A DNA stretch of 64,000 nucleotides from Bactericera cockerelli. Its lineage: Eukaryota > Arthropoda > Insecta > Hemiptera > Triozidae. The position numbers were made by a program, and so were the translations under genes. The stretch spans positions 47,259,427 through 47,323,426 of the forward strand of contig CM044957.1 of NCBI GenBank assembly GCA_024516035.1, in the 5' to 3' direction. A model generated the notes under the pieces. It worked only from the letters and a program-made list of their open reading frames with translations, did no database searches and was not told the DNA's origin. This document shows, piece by piece, positions 40,986 through 51,679 of this stretch. Position 1 is the first letter of the stretch. Every line of letters starts with the position of its first letter.

Positions 40986-41361
40986 TTGAAAAGAGGTGCA
41001 ATGGCAAGATGATCTTGTTTTGAAACATCGTCGTCATCTGAGGATCTGTTGTTCGACCTTTGCACTGATAGTGACCTTAAAATTATTATAAACCGATTGA
41101 GCGGAGGTTTGGCGTGCGATGGCTGCCCGCTGACTCTCATCTATCTTTTTCACTGATGGACCCAGGATCGTGTCCGCCTCAAGGCAATTTAATGTAGTTA
41201 TTTATTCGCTTTTTTTCCAACTTCCATCTCCTAGCATACAGTGTGGATCAACCTATTATTAGTAGTGAAATTTATAAGTTCTCAGGAAAAACTTATAATT
41301 ATACTCAACTCTTGGTAAAACAAATAAAAATAATTTGAAAAAAAAAAAAAAAAAATGCACT

Positions 41362-41465
41362 TCGCTTTTTTTGTTTTACTTAATTATTTACTGTCACTGA
41401 CGATGACGTAACTGGGGACATGGCCAGCTGAAAATAAATAATTAAGTAAAACAAAAAAAGTCAAG
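41362..41465. repeat. Inverted repeat of about 30 bp
   Basis: CTTTTTTTGTTTTACTTAAT at about 41371 pairs with ATTAAGTAAAACAAAAAAAG at about 41441, with TTATTTA/TAAATAA continuing. The loop is about 40 bp and holds ACTGACGATGACGTAACTGG. It may be a small foldback element. Confidence 0.8.
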
Positions 41466-41609
41466 TGTTTTTTCTTCAAATTTTTTCGACTATTATTATT
41501 ATCTAATACATTATTAGAAGGATAAAATACAAGGTAATAATGAAAATAAATAAATAACAAAATGGATAATAATAAAAAGAAAATACATTAATACAATATA
41601 CTATACAGA

Positions 41610-41670
41610 TGTCCTAACTAAAGGGCGGGGTTATTGCCTATGGCAATCTCTTCCACCCAATCCTAACCTT
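41610..41670 (+). repeat. GGGCGGGG module
   Basis: GTCCTAACTAAAGGGCGGGG, TTATTGCCTATGGCAATC and TTCCACCCAATCC match the module consensus. Confidence 0.7.
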
Positions 41671-41743
41671 GCGTGCAAGTTTTCCGTGGCTTTTGAACGT
41701 GCAGGAATTTCGCGACTGTTTTCTTCTGAGGATGGAAAAGAGT

Positions 41744-42010
41744 TTTTGGAAGATCGTTTTTTTTTTTTTTAATAAAGAATTATCATCTGCTTTGTGTTTT
41801 TCACTTTCGCTATGTCACAATTCCTCAAACCCACACTACTTATCAAATTTATCTCTGTCCCGGTAGCTCAGTAATTCGTAATAAGCTGTAAACGCTTGTG
41901 GTCTGTGTTGTAGTTTTCCCATCCCGTGGTATGCCTCCCCCTTTTGGGCGAGAAACGACCTGGGGGAGGTTTCGAAGAGAACTCCTGAGCCCCCAAAAAA
42001 AAATTCAAGA
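41744..42010 (+). mobile_element. Second copy of the chimeric A/C SINE block
   Basis: This is nearly identical to 38244-38520, from TTTTTGGAAGATCG through TGTCCCGGTAGCTCAGT to CTCCTGAGCCCCC. The shared breakpoint between the family A head and the family C part shows the two copies descend from one chimera. Confidence 0.7.
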
Positions 42011-42069
42011 AACACCTGAAAAATGATAGGTACACCCCACAAAGTAATACCTATAGTAGATCCAGCAGT

Positions 42070-42300
42070 CAATAATTTCCGCATTTAGGTGCTGGGTCAA
42101 TAACCGGAAGGTCTTACAAACAGCAATAACTAAATTTTGATCGCAATTTTCTGTCGGCTCTGATATTCAAACCCGAGCGAGACCTTCTGCATGTCAATCG
42201 GAAGGTCTCGGGTTCGAATATGAGAGCCGACAAAAATTTGTAATACAAATTTGGTTACTGTTGTTCGTATCTCACCTCTGAGCTAATCGTGCGCTCACAA
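42070..42300. mobile_element. Inverted family C pieces
   Basis: 42075-42200 is a reverse family C head (CGGCTCTGATATTCAAACCC, GACCTTCTGCATGTCAATC). 42200-42270 is a forward copy (GGAAGGTCTCGGGTTCG, CCGACAAAAATTTGTAATAC). They meet at about 42195 as a hairpin-like palindrome. Confidence 0.6.
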
Positions 42301-42419
42301 TCACCCTGTAGCTATGTTGTGAAAAATACCAGTGCGCTATTTATTTGAGCAAATACTATAAAATCAAATATTTCGAAACAGTAACAAACGCTGCGCAGAC
42401 ATCTCAACCGAAGAGATCG

Positions 42420-43395
42420 AAGGTTATTAGTTCAGTCAGTTAGTCGGATGAAGAAACACATAATCAATATAATATACATACAGGATGTCTCAAAAGTCCT
42501 TGCTATTAGTTCAGTCAGTTAGTCGGATGAAGAAACACATAATCAATATAATACACATACAGGATGTCTCAAAAGTCCTTACTATTATAGTTCAGTGAGT
42601 TAGTCTAATAAAGAAGAAACATAAAATCAATATAATACACATACAGGATGTCTCAAAAGTCCTTCTTATTAGTTCAGTCAGTTAGTCGTATGAAGAAACA
42701 TGATCAATATAATACACATACAGGATGTCTCAAAAGTCCTTACCATTAGTTCAGTCAGTTAGTCTAATAAAGAAGAAACACATAATCAATATAATAACAC
42801 ATACAAGATGTCTCAAAAGTCCTTACTATTATAGTTCAGTCAGTTAGTCTAATAAAGAAGAAACATAAAATCAATATAATACACATACAGGATGTCTCAA
42901 AAGTCCTTGTTATTAGTTCAGTCAGTTAGTCGTATGAAGAAACATGATCAATATAATACACATACAGGATGTCTCAAAAGTCCTTACTATTAGTTCAGTC
43001 AGTTAGTCTAATAAAGAAGAAACACATAATCAATATAATACACATACAGGATGTCTCAAAAGTCCTTGCTATTAGTTCAGTCAGTTAGTCGGATGAAGAA
43101 ACACATAATCAATATAATATACATACAGGATGTCTCAAAAGTCCTTGCTATTAGTTCAGTCAGTGAGTCGGATGAAGAAACACATAATCAATATAATATA
43201 CATACAGGATGTCTCAAAAGTCCTTACTATTAGTTCAGTCAGTTAGTCTAATAAAGAAGAAACATAAAATCAATATAATACACATACAGGATGTCTCAAA
43301 AGTCCTTGCTATTAGTTCAGTCAGTTAGTCGGATGAAGAAACACATAATCAATATAATACACATACAGGATGTCTCAAAAGTCCTTGCCCTAAGC
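42420..43395. repeat. 79-bp minisatellite, about 12 units, with higher-order order
   Basis: The unit reads ACAGGATGTCTCAAAAGTCC, TTGCTATTAGTTCAGTCAG, TTAGTCGGATGAAGAAACAC, ATAATCAATATAATACACAT. Three unit types differ in the middle: GTCGGATGAAG, GTCTAATAAAGAAG and GTCGTATGAAG. By eye the order of types repeats in blocks of three (units 3-5 match 6-8). TACAGGATGTCTCAAAAGTC resembles mariner-type terminal repeats, a possible origin. Confidence 0.9.
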
Positions 43396-43428
43396 CCAAT
43401 TTTTTTTTTTACTTCCAAAATCTCCTTA

Positions 43429-43520
43429 GCCAGCGTCCATGGCGCATTGAATGCATCGGTTCTCATAGGATCGCCCAAGTTGGGTAACGTCCAGCGATGT
43501 GAATACAAGCATTCCGTAGT
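43429..43520 (+). mobile_element. 5S-derived SINE, 5' head
   Basis: AGCGTCCATGGCGCATTGAA, CATCGGTTCTCATAGGATCG, CCCAAGTTGGGTAACGTCC. This copy keeps CATCGGTTCTC, the form closest to 5S rRNA itself. The body is lost. Confidence 0.75.
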
Positions 43521-43825
43521 TGAGTAGTTGTGACATCACGAAAATGATTACCACTGATAAGATAACTTTTTTTCTTTGTTTTCTCCACGTTCCATCTAAA
43601 TTTTATTTCATATTCTTAGACGCGGAAATAGAGATTATGTTTTGTTATATATTTTGATATCGGAAGTATTGTATTCACTTTTACAAAACAAAAGTTGCTC
43701 CAATTTCAATTTTTCTTCTTCATATTTCTGGACATATCGAAACCTCCTGAGGAACTTTTATTTTGTGTCTGTCGATCAGGGTCTGTCTTAGCAAAGTGCA
43801 AATCTCAGGAAGTGCTGAACACAGT

Positions 43826-43925
43826 ATGTGTGTGTGTGTGTGTGAGATTGTGTGTGTGCGTTTATGTGTGTGTATTTGTGAGTGTGATGTGTGTGAGAGT
43901 GTGGGTGTGAGAGTGTGATGTGTAT
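43826..43925. repeat. (TG)n microsatellite
   Basis: An imperfect TG repeat of about 95 bp with AGAGTG, TTTATG and GATG interruptions. Overlapping valine/cysteine-rich ORFs are artefacts. Confidence 0.9.
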
Positions 43926-43929
43926 GCAG

Positions 43930-44150
43930 GCTTGGAGGCAGCGTGTGATGGCTTGGCGAAGCCCGTACAGAAGAGATTGCCATAACCCCGCCCTTTAGTT
44001 AGGACATATGTTTATATATTATAATATATTTTTCTTTTCTTTTTCCTTTTTATTGTAAATATTGTTTCCATTTTTTTATTGTTATAATAATTATTTGTAT
44101 TGTACACAATAATGTCTTTTTATCTTATAAAATGTTTAATAATAATATTA
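43930..44150 (-). repeat. LINE 3'-end-like sequence
   Basis: GTGATGGCTTGGCGAAGCCC and GTACAGAAGAGATTGCC precede the reverse module (ATAACCCCGCCCTTTAGTT) and an AT-rich tail. The layout suggests the end of a LINE ORF2 followed by its 3' UTR in plus orientation. The strand is given for the module only. Confidence 0.45.
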
Positions 44151-44532
44151 AAAAAGCGGCCAGTGTCTCGTCTCTGTTTGCGAGCCTGCCGCATGGTAAG
44201 AATGCCAAACAAGCAAGTTACCATTAAACTATAATAATTATTCATAACAATCAGTGCAGAAGGATCTAGCAATGCATAAAATATTCCGCATTTCTCTTAA
44301 TCCTCCGATGCTATTCATTCCTTTGGCCTCATGAACAGAATGTATTCCACATATACGCGACCGAGATGCGTTCTCGCGATAAATAGAAGTGCACTCTACA
44401 AAATTAATCACAGCGAGATGAAATTCATGTTGCATGGTTGCTAATGCACTATCGATGTCTTGTCAATACATATGGGGTGGCGTCACAAGTAAGTGTCTTT
44501 TTTTTTTTGGTGTGAATTGTCATGATAGTTAT

Positions 44533-44838
44533 GATGACTTAGTGGTTAAGCACTCGCTAGTCATGCGGAAGTTCCCGGGTTCGATCCCCCGAGCCGACAA
44601 AAATTTGTATTCTTAATTTGGTTACAGTTGTTTGTAAGGAATAGGTAGCTTCAGGTGCGCTCGTGTTGACCCAGCACCTAAATGGGAAGAATTGTGTCAC
44701 TTCTCGCCCATCAGAGGGGAGGCATACTACGGGTTGGGCAGGCTACAGCATAGACCACAAGCTTCTATAGTAGCTCCTGGTTCATGGCTATGAAATATAA
44801 AAGACTAGGTATAAAATACTCATCTTTAGCAAAAATAA
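44533..44838 (+). mobile_element. SINE family C, full length
   Basis: Head TTAGTGGTTAAGCACTCGC, B-box GGGTTCGATCCCCC, body GGTGCGCTCGTGTTGACCC, CACTTCTCGCCCATCAGAGG, 3' part CATAGACCACAAGCTTCTA and tail ATGAAATATAAAAG. Confidence 0.85.
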
Positions 44839-44889
44839 TAATAATATCTCTTGTGTTATCAATGTTATCATATTATTTGTAGTAATCAT

Positions 44890-45210
44890 CATCGTGATGT
44901 CACAACCACTCAAACTACCTTCAAATTTTTGCCTAACTTGGGACTCGAACCACCGACGTCAAGGTCATATATTATGTCCGCCGCCTTATCGATCGATATG
45001 GTCGGTCTAAAAAGAAACTAGTTTTTTTTTGTGAATCGCAAGTAATCATAATATCATTTTATACCGACCTCAGTAGCTTGATCTATAAGGCGGCGGACTT
45101 GTAACCTGATGGAGGTCGGTGGTTCAAGTCCCGGTTTCAGCAAATATTTAGTAAAGCTAGTTTGAGTAGATGTGACATCGCGAAAGTGATTAACACAAAT
45201 ATGAAGAAAG
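44890..45210. mobile_element. Inverted pair of SINE family D copies
   Basis: 44895-45007 (-) and 45063-45205 (+) are head-to-head family D copies (GGACTCGAACCACCGACG, and TAGCTTGATCTATAAGGCGG with GGTTCAAGTCCCGG). The ~55-bp spacer lets them fold into a hairpin. Confidence 0.75.
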
Positions 45211-45484
45211 AAATGTTGTACCTTATCCCTCGTCTTACTTTAACTAAATATTTTTTTTATAATCTGTGCATGCATGCAGTCCATATAATTATATTGATGA
45301 TTTCTTAGTTATCAGCTCGTATTTCTTAGTTATCAGAGAAACACGATATATCACAATTTATATTATATTATTATTATTATCTGCACTTGTTCAGAGGTGC
45401 TAGGTCCTAAGTAAGTAGCCCAAGGAACCCACTTACATTCCAGACATATATCATTATTTTCTTATTTTAACCATTGAAAATAAA

Positions 45485-45727
45485 TAGGCTCTGGTACCTG
45501 GTACGGCACGCTACGGTGTGATAGAAGCACCCGGGCCAGACAATGCCGACTGGCCTCATACAGTAGAAGTAGCCAGAGCGGCCATCAGGCGCGGCCGGTG
45601 GGAAAATGTTTTGGGGGTGCTGCCACATCAACCGGACAGAAATGGGACTTATAGAATCGCGTTTTCAGTATTCAAAGAGTATGAGTTTCTTTACCATGTC
45701 AATCATAATAGTCATGCATTAACTTGA
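45485..45727 (+). other. GC-rich coding-like island, unrecognised
   Basis: A frame open from the stop at 45485 to TGA at 45725 reads ALVPGTARYGVIEAPGPDN, ADWPHTVEVARAAIRRGR and WENVLGVLPHQPDRNG. Its base composition is clearly richer in G+C than its neighbours and its residues look protein-like. There is no good upstream ATG, only a GTG at 45518. It could be an exon, a transposon relic or chance. I do not recognise the family. Confidence 0.25.
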
Positions 45728-45737
45728 ATATATTGCA

Positions 45738-45805
45738 CTGGTAGTCTAGTGGTTAACGCGCTAGTCTGGTAATTCAGGTAGTGTAGGGATCCGTTATAAG
45801 ACGAT
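45738..45805 (+). mobile_element. SINE family E head fragment
   Basis: GCACTGGTAGTCTAGTGGTT, ACGCGCTAGTCTGGTAATTC, AGGTAGTGTAGGGATCCGT. It stops before the B-box. Confidence 0.6.
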
Positions 45806-45944
45806 AGCCACGGGAAAAACCCATAACGGCAACAAAGTGCCGGCACTTTACTAGTTATTCTAGAAATGTATGACAATTTTCATTGTGTACGGGCTAGGAC
45901 TTAGAAAGTCCTCTCTTTTTCTTATTTGTCCGTAGAAGTCACCG

Positions 45945-46205
45945 TGGCCGAATGAGTTAGCGCGCTAGGCATTGCACACACGGTGACCTGGATTCGATCC
46001 CCAAAGGGACAGGATTTTTTCTGCTCAGTCCTTGGCTGTTCGGGGTCCACTCATACATCGTGAGGAAAAAAGAGTTAGCTACTTTAATGTGAGCAGCGAC
46101 CAGTGGCGGAATTATAGGCAAAAATAAGATATTAGGATATTATAAGATATGGAAAAGTCCCATAATTCTGCGCTACCCACTAAAAATTGTGATATAATAA
46201 CACAA
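45945..46205 (+). mobile_element. SINE family H, full length
   Basis: Head CACCGTGGCCGAATGAGTTA, GCGCGCTAGGCATTGC, B-box GGATTCGATCCCC, then GGACAGGATTTTTTCTGC, GGGGTCCACTCATAC and GCGACCAGTGGCGGAATTA. Reverse copies lie at 46855 and 49625. Confidence 0.8.
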
Positions 46206-46253
46206 AGAAACACATTTATTTATTTAATATATTATTATTTATTTAATATATTA

Positions 46254-46296
46254 TTATTTAAAAGAAAGCTCAGACTCAGCTTTCTTTTAAATAAGA
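46254..46296. repeat. 17-bp-arm hairpin
   Basis: TTATTTAAAAGAAAGCT and AGCTTTCTTTTAAATAA flank CAGACTC. There is no T-run typical of a bacterial terminator and no context for one. Confidence 0.85.
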
Positions 46297-46312
46297 AAAA
46301 AGTACACACACC

Positions 46313-46535
46313 ATGCTAGCGTCGACGCGCGACGGTGCGTTATTTTTACTTATTTGTCTGGGGGTGCTGCAGCTCCGTAGCACCGACCGCGCCTGGCGGC
46401 CCATTCCAGCAGATCTGGTCACGACTTCCTATGTATATGGGCACGGGAATACTTGGAGCACGCATTACGCAAAATATATAATACCTATGTTCCGCCGTAA
46501 TTGTAACAATGATGCTCGTGGAGCTTAATCAGATT
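46313..46535 (+). other. GC-rich island, part of a dispersed repeat
   Basis: A 71-codon frame (MLASTRDGALFLLICLGVLQ, then DRAWRPIPADLVTTSYVYG) lies on a GC-richer island. The piece GGGGGTGCTGCAGCTCCGTA with ACCGACCGCGCCTGG matches 32905-32945, so this is more likely a repeat than a gene despite the signal-peptide-like start. Confidence 0.3.
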
Positions 46536-46854
46536 TAATTTCATAGAAAGTCGAGCAGCTGAGATGGTCGGGAATGGAAATCAAGCAGCGAATATTTCTG
46601 GTTTGGAGGTGGCAGGCAGAGAGAGTCATGGTTGAAAATAGAGTACATAATAAATGTACTATGTACATAGAAAGCCATATACTATTGTACCTACACTCCC
46701 GTTAGCCCGTTACACAGGTTGCTTCACTTAACAAAAAAATCACTTTGTAACATGAGTTATTTTTCTTCAAAAAATGCTAAAATAGCGCCACCACCGTAGT
46801 GAACTTTTAGGGCCGTAATATGAAACAGGATTTTTCTTGTTCCTACTAATTTTT

Positions 46855-46985
46855 CCTCACGAGGTATGAGTGGACTCCGAATATCCACGTACAGAGCAGG
46901 AAAAATCCTGCCCCGCTGGAGATGGATTCCAGGTCACCATGCGTGCAATGCCTAGTAACTCGCTCTAACTCACTCGGTAAGTCCT
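46855..46985 (-). mobile_element. SINE family H copy
   Basis: Reverse: CACGAGGTATGAGTGGACTC, GATTCCAGGTCACCATGCG, TGCAATGCCTAGTAACTCGC. Head bases are partly duplicated (AACTCGCTCTAACTCACTC). Confidence 0.75.
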
Positions 46986-46989
46986 ACTA

Positions 46990-47945
46990 CGGCCGGAGGT
47001 AGGTATTGCCCAAGAGTCGGGTATCTTATACCTTATCCGTAAAGTTAGGTAAAGTAAAGGTAGGATCACATTTATATACCTACCACAGATGCCATATTTT
47101 CTATGGCGAGAAAAAACAAAACAAATGGCACACATAATATGTGGCACTCGCACGATGCCATATAATGTGGCAAAAAACTCTATGGCATTGCATGGGAAAT
47201 TGTCATATTATATGTCGCTCTGCCATATCGTGTGATCCTACATTAAATCTAATTAAATGATAAATATAGCATATTGATATACAGCATTAATAAGTTCAAT
47301 GAACTTACAAATAATGTTAATAAAAAAGAAGAAAGAAAAAGAAGAAAATTCATAGCATTGCTATCACCCCAACAAAGTGTCTGATTTAGCGATATTTCAA
47401 AATGCCGACCTCAAGACCAATTAATGATTCGACGTGTTACGTTTTCAAGTTCTATGAAATTTGATCATCTCAATTCCACATCGAAAATTTATCACCTGCT
47501 CCACTTTCTCGAACACGGAGAATTTTAACTATTGGATAAACTGACTGACGATTAATAGATATCGAATGAAACATACGGAACACGCAGAAGTTTGACAAAT
47601 CTAATGGAATTAAGGCTGACACATGAAAGTCAAAAATATGATACTCGATTGTAAACTAACAGAAAAAAACTTTTAAAAAGTGAAGAGAATTTTTTTGTTG
47701 AAGTAAGAAAGAAAAAAAAAAACTAAAAATGGTAAAATTTACAAGAGTAATCTTTGCGGTTGTTCTGGTTTGGTGAGGTGTCACTGGATCTGAGATCCTT
47801 AATCCATTTGAGTTATCTACCAGATATTATGTAGGTATACTTTACCTGACTTTACACCTCTGGGACCTGTTTCACAGTTATTATACAAGCTACAATTCCA
47901 AGCTAGCAATTCTGACACAACCAAGTGGCTAACTCCAAGCTAGCA
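46990..47945. other. About 1 kb with no recognised gene
   Basis: Short repeats of TATGGCA/TGCCATA (ATGCCATATTTTCTATGG, TGCCATATAATGTGGCA) between 47090 and 47235 suggest a small palindrome-rich element. Nothing coding is seen. Confidence 0.4.
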
Positions 47946-47947
47946 AC

Positions 47948-48090
47948 GGCATTCCGGCCCTACCCAGGCTGAGTGAGGTAAATGTGGGTAGAAGGTTTGT
48001 GAGTTTCCTGCGAATGGAGGTAACACCCCCCCTCGTGATATGGCCATGCAGTTGAAAGAGACGTTAAAGCTGAATTAAAAAAAAAAAACC
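47948..48090 (+). mobile_element. 5S-derived SINE, 3' part
   Basis: GGCATTCCGGCCCTACCC, GTTTGTGAGTTTCCTGCG, GTGATATGGCCATGCAGTTG, then AAAGAGACGTTAAAG and an A-rich tail. The head is missing. Confidence 0.75.
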
Positions 48091-48219
48091 CATCCTGGAA
48101 TAATCATCATCATTCCTATCTCAAAACATAATTCCTTTAGTACTGTGTCTTATGGCAAACATTGATAATGATGTCAGTTTGTTAGTAAATATTTTTTTCC
48201 TTTTCTCTCTCTCTCTCTG

Positions 48220-48405
48220 GAAGATTTCTGTGAATCCACAGGTTCCAGAGGTCGTGGGTTCGAAACCCAGCCGGGACATGACAAGTTATCCTCCCATTTG
48301 GGATATTTACCACATAATAATATGTCTTGGGCCTACTGCTGGAATAATGAGATTTTAATAGTCCTTATCGGGTAGTATAAATAAGGCGATAAGTATTATT
48401 ATTAT
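48220..48405 (+). mobile_element. SINE family A, plus orientation
   Basis: From the anticodon-like region (GTGAATCCACAGGTTCC), B-box GGGTTCGAAACCC, then CCGGGACATGACAAGTTATC, CACATAATAATATGTCTTGG, GGGTAGTATAAATAAGGCG and (ATT)n. It is the only plus-strand family A body in the window. The 5' half of the head is replaced by a (CT)n run. Confidence 0.85.
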
Positions 48406-48419
48406 TATTATTTGTAAAA

Positions 48420-49620
48420 AATTCTAAATTGTAAAGTGTCTTGTATAGTAAGCTGTGACACAGGGCCCTGGTCGTGTTATTGGTTTAATATTTCAATCTT
48501 GTGGTGGCAGATAATTTATTTTGATCAGTGAATTTATTGAACGACCATCCCCCCTGTTCAGATTTCTTATAGGTAGGTACCTAAATTGTACTTCAGTATC
48601 TTTACCTTCCGTTCGCAATAAAAAATCAATAAAACTCCTCCCGGCTATGCTTTCATGGTCTTCACACTTATCATGAATTTTTTATTCTTAAAAATTGTTC
48701 AGAACATGGTGTAGCTTGAAAACATGGCACATTGTATAGTTGAAACTTTTGAACAAATTATTGGACAGGAATGGAAATAATTACCAATGTCATTTAGAGG
48801 AAATTTCTTGACAAGCTTGTCTACCAGTGAATTTGGAGGTTTGGGCATGAGATTAGCGACAGACGTAGATTCACACGCCTTTTCGGCTTTTATGCGTTCT
48901 CTGTCTGTGTGAATGTTACAAATCAGACCTTCATTTTCTCTGGAAGAGTGAAGAGACAGCTGGGTATTGTGTTAAAATGGTGCAAACTTTGGGCAAAATT
49001 GAGAACTTCAGTCATTTCTTAGCATCGGTTTTCCCTAATTTAGACAGTACGCAATCCGAGACTTGCGCAACAGAGGTATTATAAAATCGTCTATTACTTC
49101 CGCCCTTAGTATTCTCAGAATAGGACACTGTTAATTAAAAAAAAAAATGCGAAAAAAATTGATTGAAATAAAGATTTGAACAAATAAGATTGCTTTTATC
49201 AGCAAAAGAAGCTGGTCGGTGGATTTATTCCAATTTTGAATGTAGGCTGTTTTCTGAACAGTGTTTCTTTACGTATAGATATTGATATCTAAGTTGATTG
49301 CAGCGATGTGTATTGTGTACCACATACACATGTTGCTGTGTTTTGATGTAGATGAGACAGGTCACAATGGATTAATTTGTGCTGAAAGTGGAGTGCATTA
49401 TTCTAGGTACAGTGATCTGAAATCTATTCAGGAACGTGCCTGGGATCCTGGCATGTTACTTCTATTTTTTTTTTTTTTTTTTAATTATTTAAAAAATATG
49501 TATGTATGTATGATTTTATTTGTGGTTAAGCACAAGGCCTCTTCACAATTTTTGTGGGTAGCAGCATTACTAAGAGCCTCCTTCACATTTCGAATTATTC
49601 TATTTTATTCATTTCTTTTT
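48420..49620. other. 1.2 kb with no recognised gene
   Basis: No splice-framed coding stretch is supported. A T-run lies at 49465-49482. The ORF at 49282-49782 runs through it and into a reverse SINE, so it is not a gene. Confidence 0.4.
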
Positions 49621-49624
49621 ACTC

Positions 49625-49803
49625 TGGTAATGCCGCCACTGGTCGTTACTCATACAAGTAACTACTCATTATTCCTCACGAGGTATGAGTGGACCCCGAA
49701 CATCCAAGTACAGATCAGAAAAATTCCTGCTCTGCTGGGAATCGAACCCAGGTCACCATGCGTGCAATGCCTAGCGCGCTAACTCACTCTGCCATGGTGA
49801 CTA
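49625..49803 (-). mobile_element. SINE family H, full length
   Basis: Reverse: AATGCCGCCACTGGTCG, CACGAGGTATGAGTGGACCC, GGGAATCGAACCCAGGTCAC, AGCGCGCTAACTCACTCTGC, CATGGTGAC. The head is complete. Confidence 0.85.
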
Positions 49804-50089
49804 CTTACTTAAAAAATATGTATTTGTTTCACAACTATATAAATATCGTTTTTTTTTTTAACTGTTTATAAAATATAAAAAAATCCCTCCAAGTCTGAGG
49901 AACGAGGCACTGTGCCCATCACAGCTGCCGCATTTCCTCTCTGGATACACAGGGAAATCCTCTGTTTCAAAAAGGAGGTTCACCTTCCATTATTGAACCA
50001 TGAAATCAATTGGTGTGGGATGTCACAGACATCAACATTGAGAAGTTATTTGGTGGCGGGTGTATAGCTGAAATCTCAAAGTCGAGCTA

Positions 50090-50640
50090 GAAGTGTCCAT
50101 GAAGATGGCTACAACTTACAGAAATCCATTAGTGTTGTATAAGCACACAGTAATCAGCTGTATACATTGTATACAAATCAGTGGGGAAAAGGAAAAAAAA
50201 ATATGCCAAGAAAATAACTACCACTCGAAACCTGTAAGAATCTTAATGAAAATCAGCAGGTCAGTTTCAGTTGCGGAGATTCTACTCATGTTCGACCTGA
50301 ATGTAAATTTAAACATTATGTTTGTTTAGTTTGCTATATTTGTAAGAAACGGGGCACATTTATCCAAGATATGTAAATTTAATAAACAAGTTCATAATTT
50401 ATGTATCTTCGCCTTCCATTGATAGATATTGATGATGAATTATGGCTCAATCCTTATCCTATCGCAAAAGAATGTACAGCAAAGCAAAGGAAAGCTGAAA
50501 ATTTCCTTAACCAGTGCCAATTTTGGTCTCCAGAACCTAAATACAAAAATTTCTACCATTGGTCCGTGTGTGCTAATGTTGAAATTTTTTAGAACAATTT
50601 CTAAAACTGCCTTTACTAAATTTTCCTGAAGTTCTGCGAG
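50090..50640 (+). pseudogene. Retroelement remnant with Gag-like zinc knuckle
   Basis: In one frame at about 50256-50370 the sequence reads SCGDSTHVRPECKFKHYVC followed by KKRGTFIQ. The CG..TH....CKFK...C..C.KRG pattern resembles the tandem CCHC knuckles of Gypsy/K02A2.6-like retroelements, but several cysteines are displaced by frameshifts. The following 250 bp has two overlapping frames (WLNPYPIAKECTAKQRKAE) without recognisable protease or RT motifs. Confidence 0.4.
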
Positions 50641-51500
50641 AAGTTACGTGTCCGCCACATTATCGATCGATACACTGAGGTCGGCTATCTTTTTTTTTAT
50701 ATACTATTTACAATATTCATCCTATAGGGAGATTGTGCCATACCTTATAGTGCTAAAAAAGAATATGATATTGATTTTTTACGAACGGTTTCATTTGAGT
50801 CACCAGTGGTGGAGTCGAAAGTCTTTTTTTCTAAACGGTCGGAGCTATCGCAAAATTTACTCCTTTCCTAAGTTAACTAACCTACTACTTTTATAAAAAG
50901 CCCGTTTCTGAAATATTTTTTCGAATCAATTGTGACTTTGCATAGCCTACGAGTTCTGTGTATAGTCACAAGTTCTCATCTGATCACTGAATCTGCTTGT
51001 GTGGCTAGCGTAGTGAGGAAATGTATTGGTGACCGTTCTGATTTCGAATCCATCCATGTTCATCATGGCAATATACGTTCTTCTGGCTATTACCAGCCCC
51101 ACTCAGGCTGAATGAGGTTATTTTTAGTAGTTGGGTTGTTTGCGTGCCTTCGATACTGTGTCGTTCGATTTGAAGTAATTCTTCAATATATTTTTTAAAC
51201 AATATATTGTTCACAAAAACAATCAATCTTAAAAGTAAAAGAATAAAACTAAGTATAATATTAACTAAAATATAAATTTAAATTAAAAACATTTAAATTT
51301 GCAGATTTTCGTATATACAAATATGACTTTTTTTGTACGGTAGGGTCCAACACATGCTAACGCACTCAGGACCCTACTGAAACTTTGTGATTAAAAGAGA
51401 AGAAGATAATTATATGTAAATAAATATATTTCAAGTAATTGTTGAAAAAAAAAAAAAAAATACATTTCTCTGTAACTTGTGAAGGTATATTTTTTTCATA
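50640..51500. other. AT-rich sequence with SINE scraps
   Basis: 50645-50690 is a reverse family D head scrap (CCGCCACATTATCGATCG, ACTGAGGTCGG). 51085-51130 resembles a diverged 5S-SINE body (TACCAGCCCCACTCAGGCTG). Nothing else is supported. Confidence 0.45.
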
Positions 51501-51502
51501 TA

Positions 51503-51674
51503 CAGTCGAACCTAGATAAACAGAAATTCGAGGGACCGGAATGATTTCCTGCTTATAGGAAGAGGAGTCCTGTTAAAAGATTTTTCAGCAGGAAACCTGA
51601 ATGAGGAACTCGAGTTTTTTCCAGTTTATCTAGGTTTCCTCCTCACCCAAATCCTGTTTACCTAGATTCGACTG
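51503..51674. mobile_element. 172-bp pogo-type MITE
   Basis: CAGTCGAACCTAGATAAACAG and, reversed, CAGTCGAATCTAGGTAAACAG are its ends. TA precedes the left end; the right flank is AA, so one TSD base has mutated. The interior contains a second weaker copy of the end (TCCAGTTTATCTAGGTTTCC). Confidence 0.8.
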
Positions 51675-51679
51675 AATTG

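Noticed and set aside
42420..43395. CRISPR-like array of direct repeats
   Set aside because: The whole unit is conserved, there are no variable spacers, and the context is eukaryotic.
46254..46296. Intrinsic transcription terminator
   Set aside because: The hairpin has no U-tract and the genome is eukaryotic.
46313..46528. Secreted peptide gene (hydrophobic start LFLLICLGVLQL)
   Set aside because: Part of the sequence recurs near 32905 in a non-coding context, so a dispersed repeat is more likely.
49282..49782. 166-codon ORF
   Set aside because: It passes through a poly-T tract and into a reverse SINE family H copy; no domain is visible.
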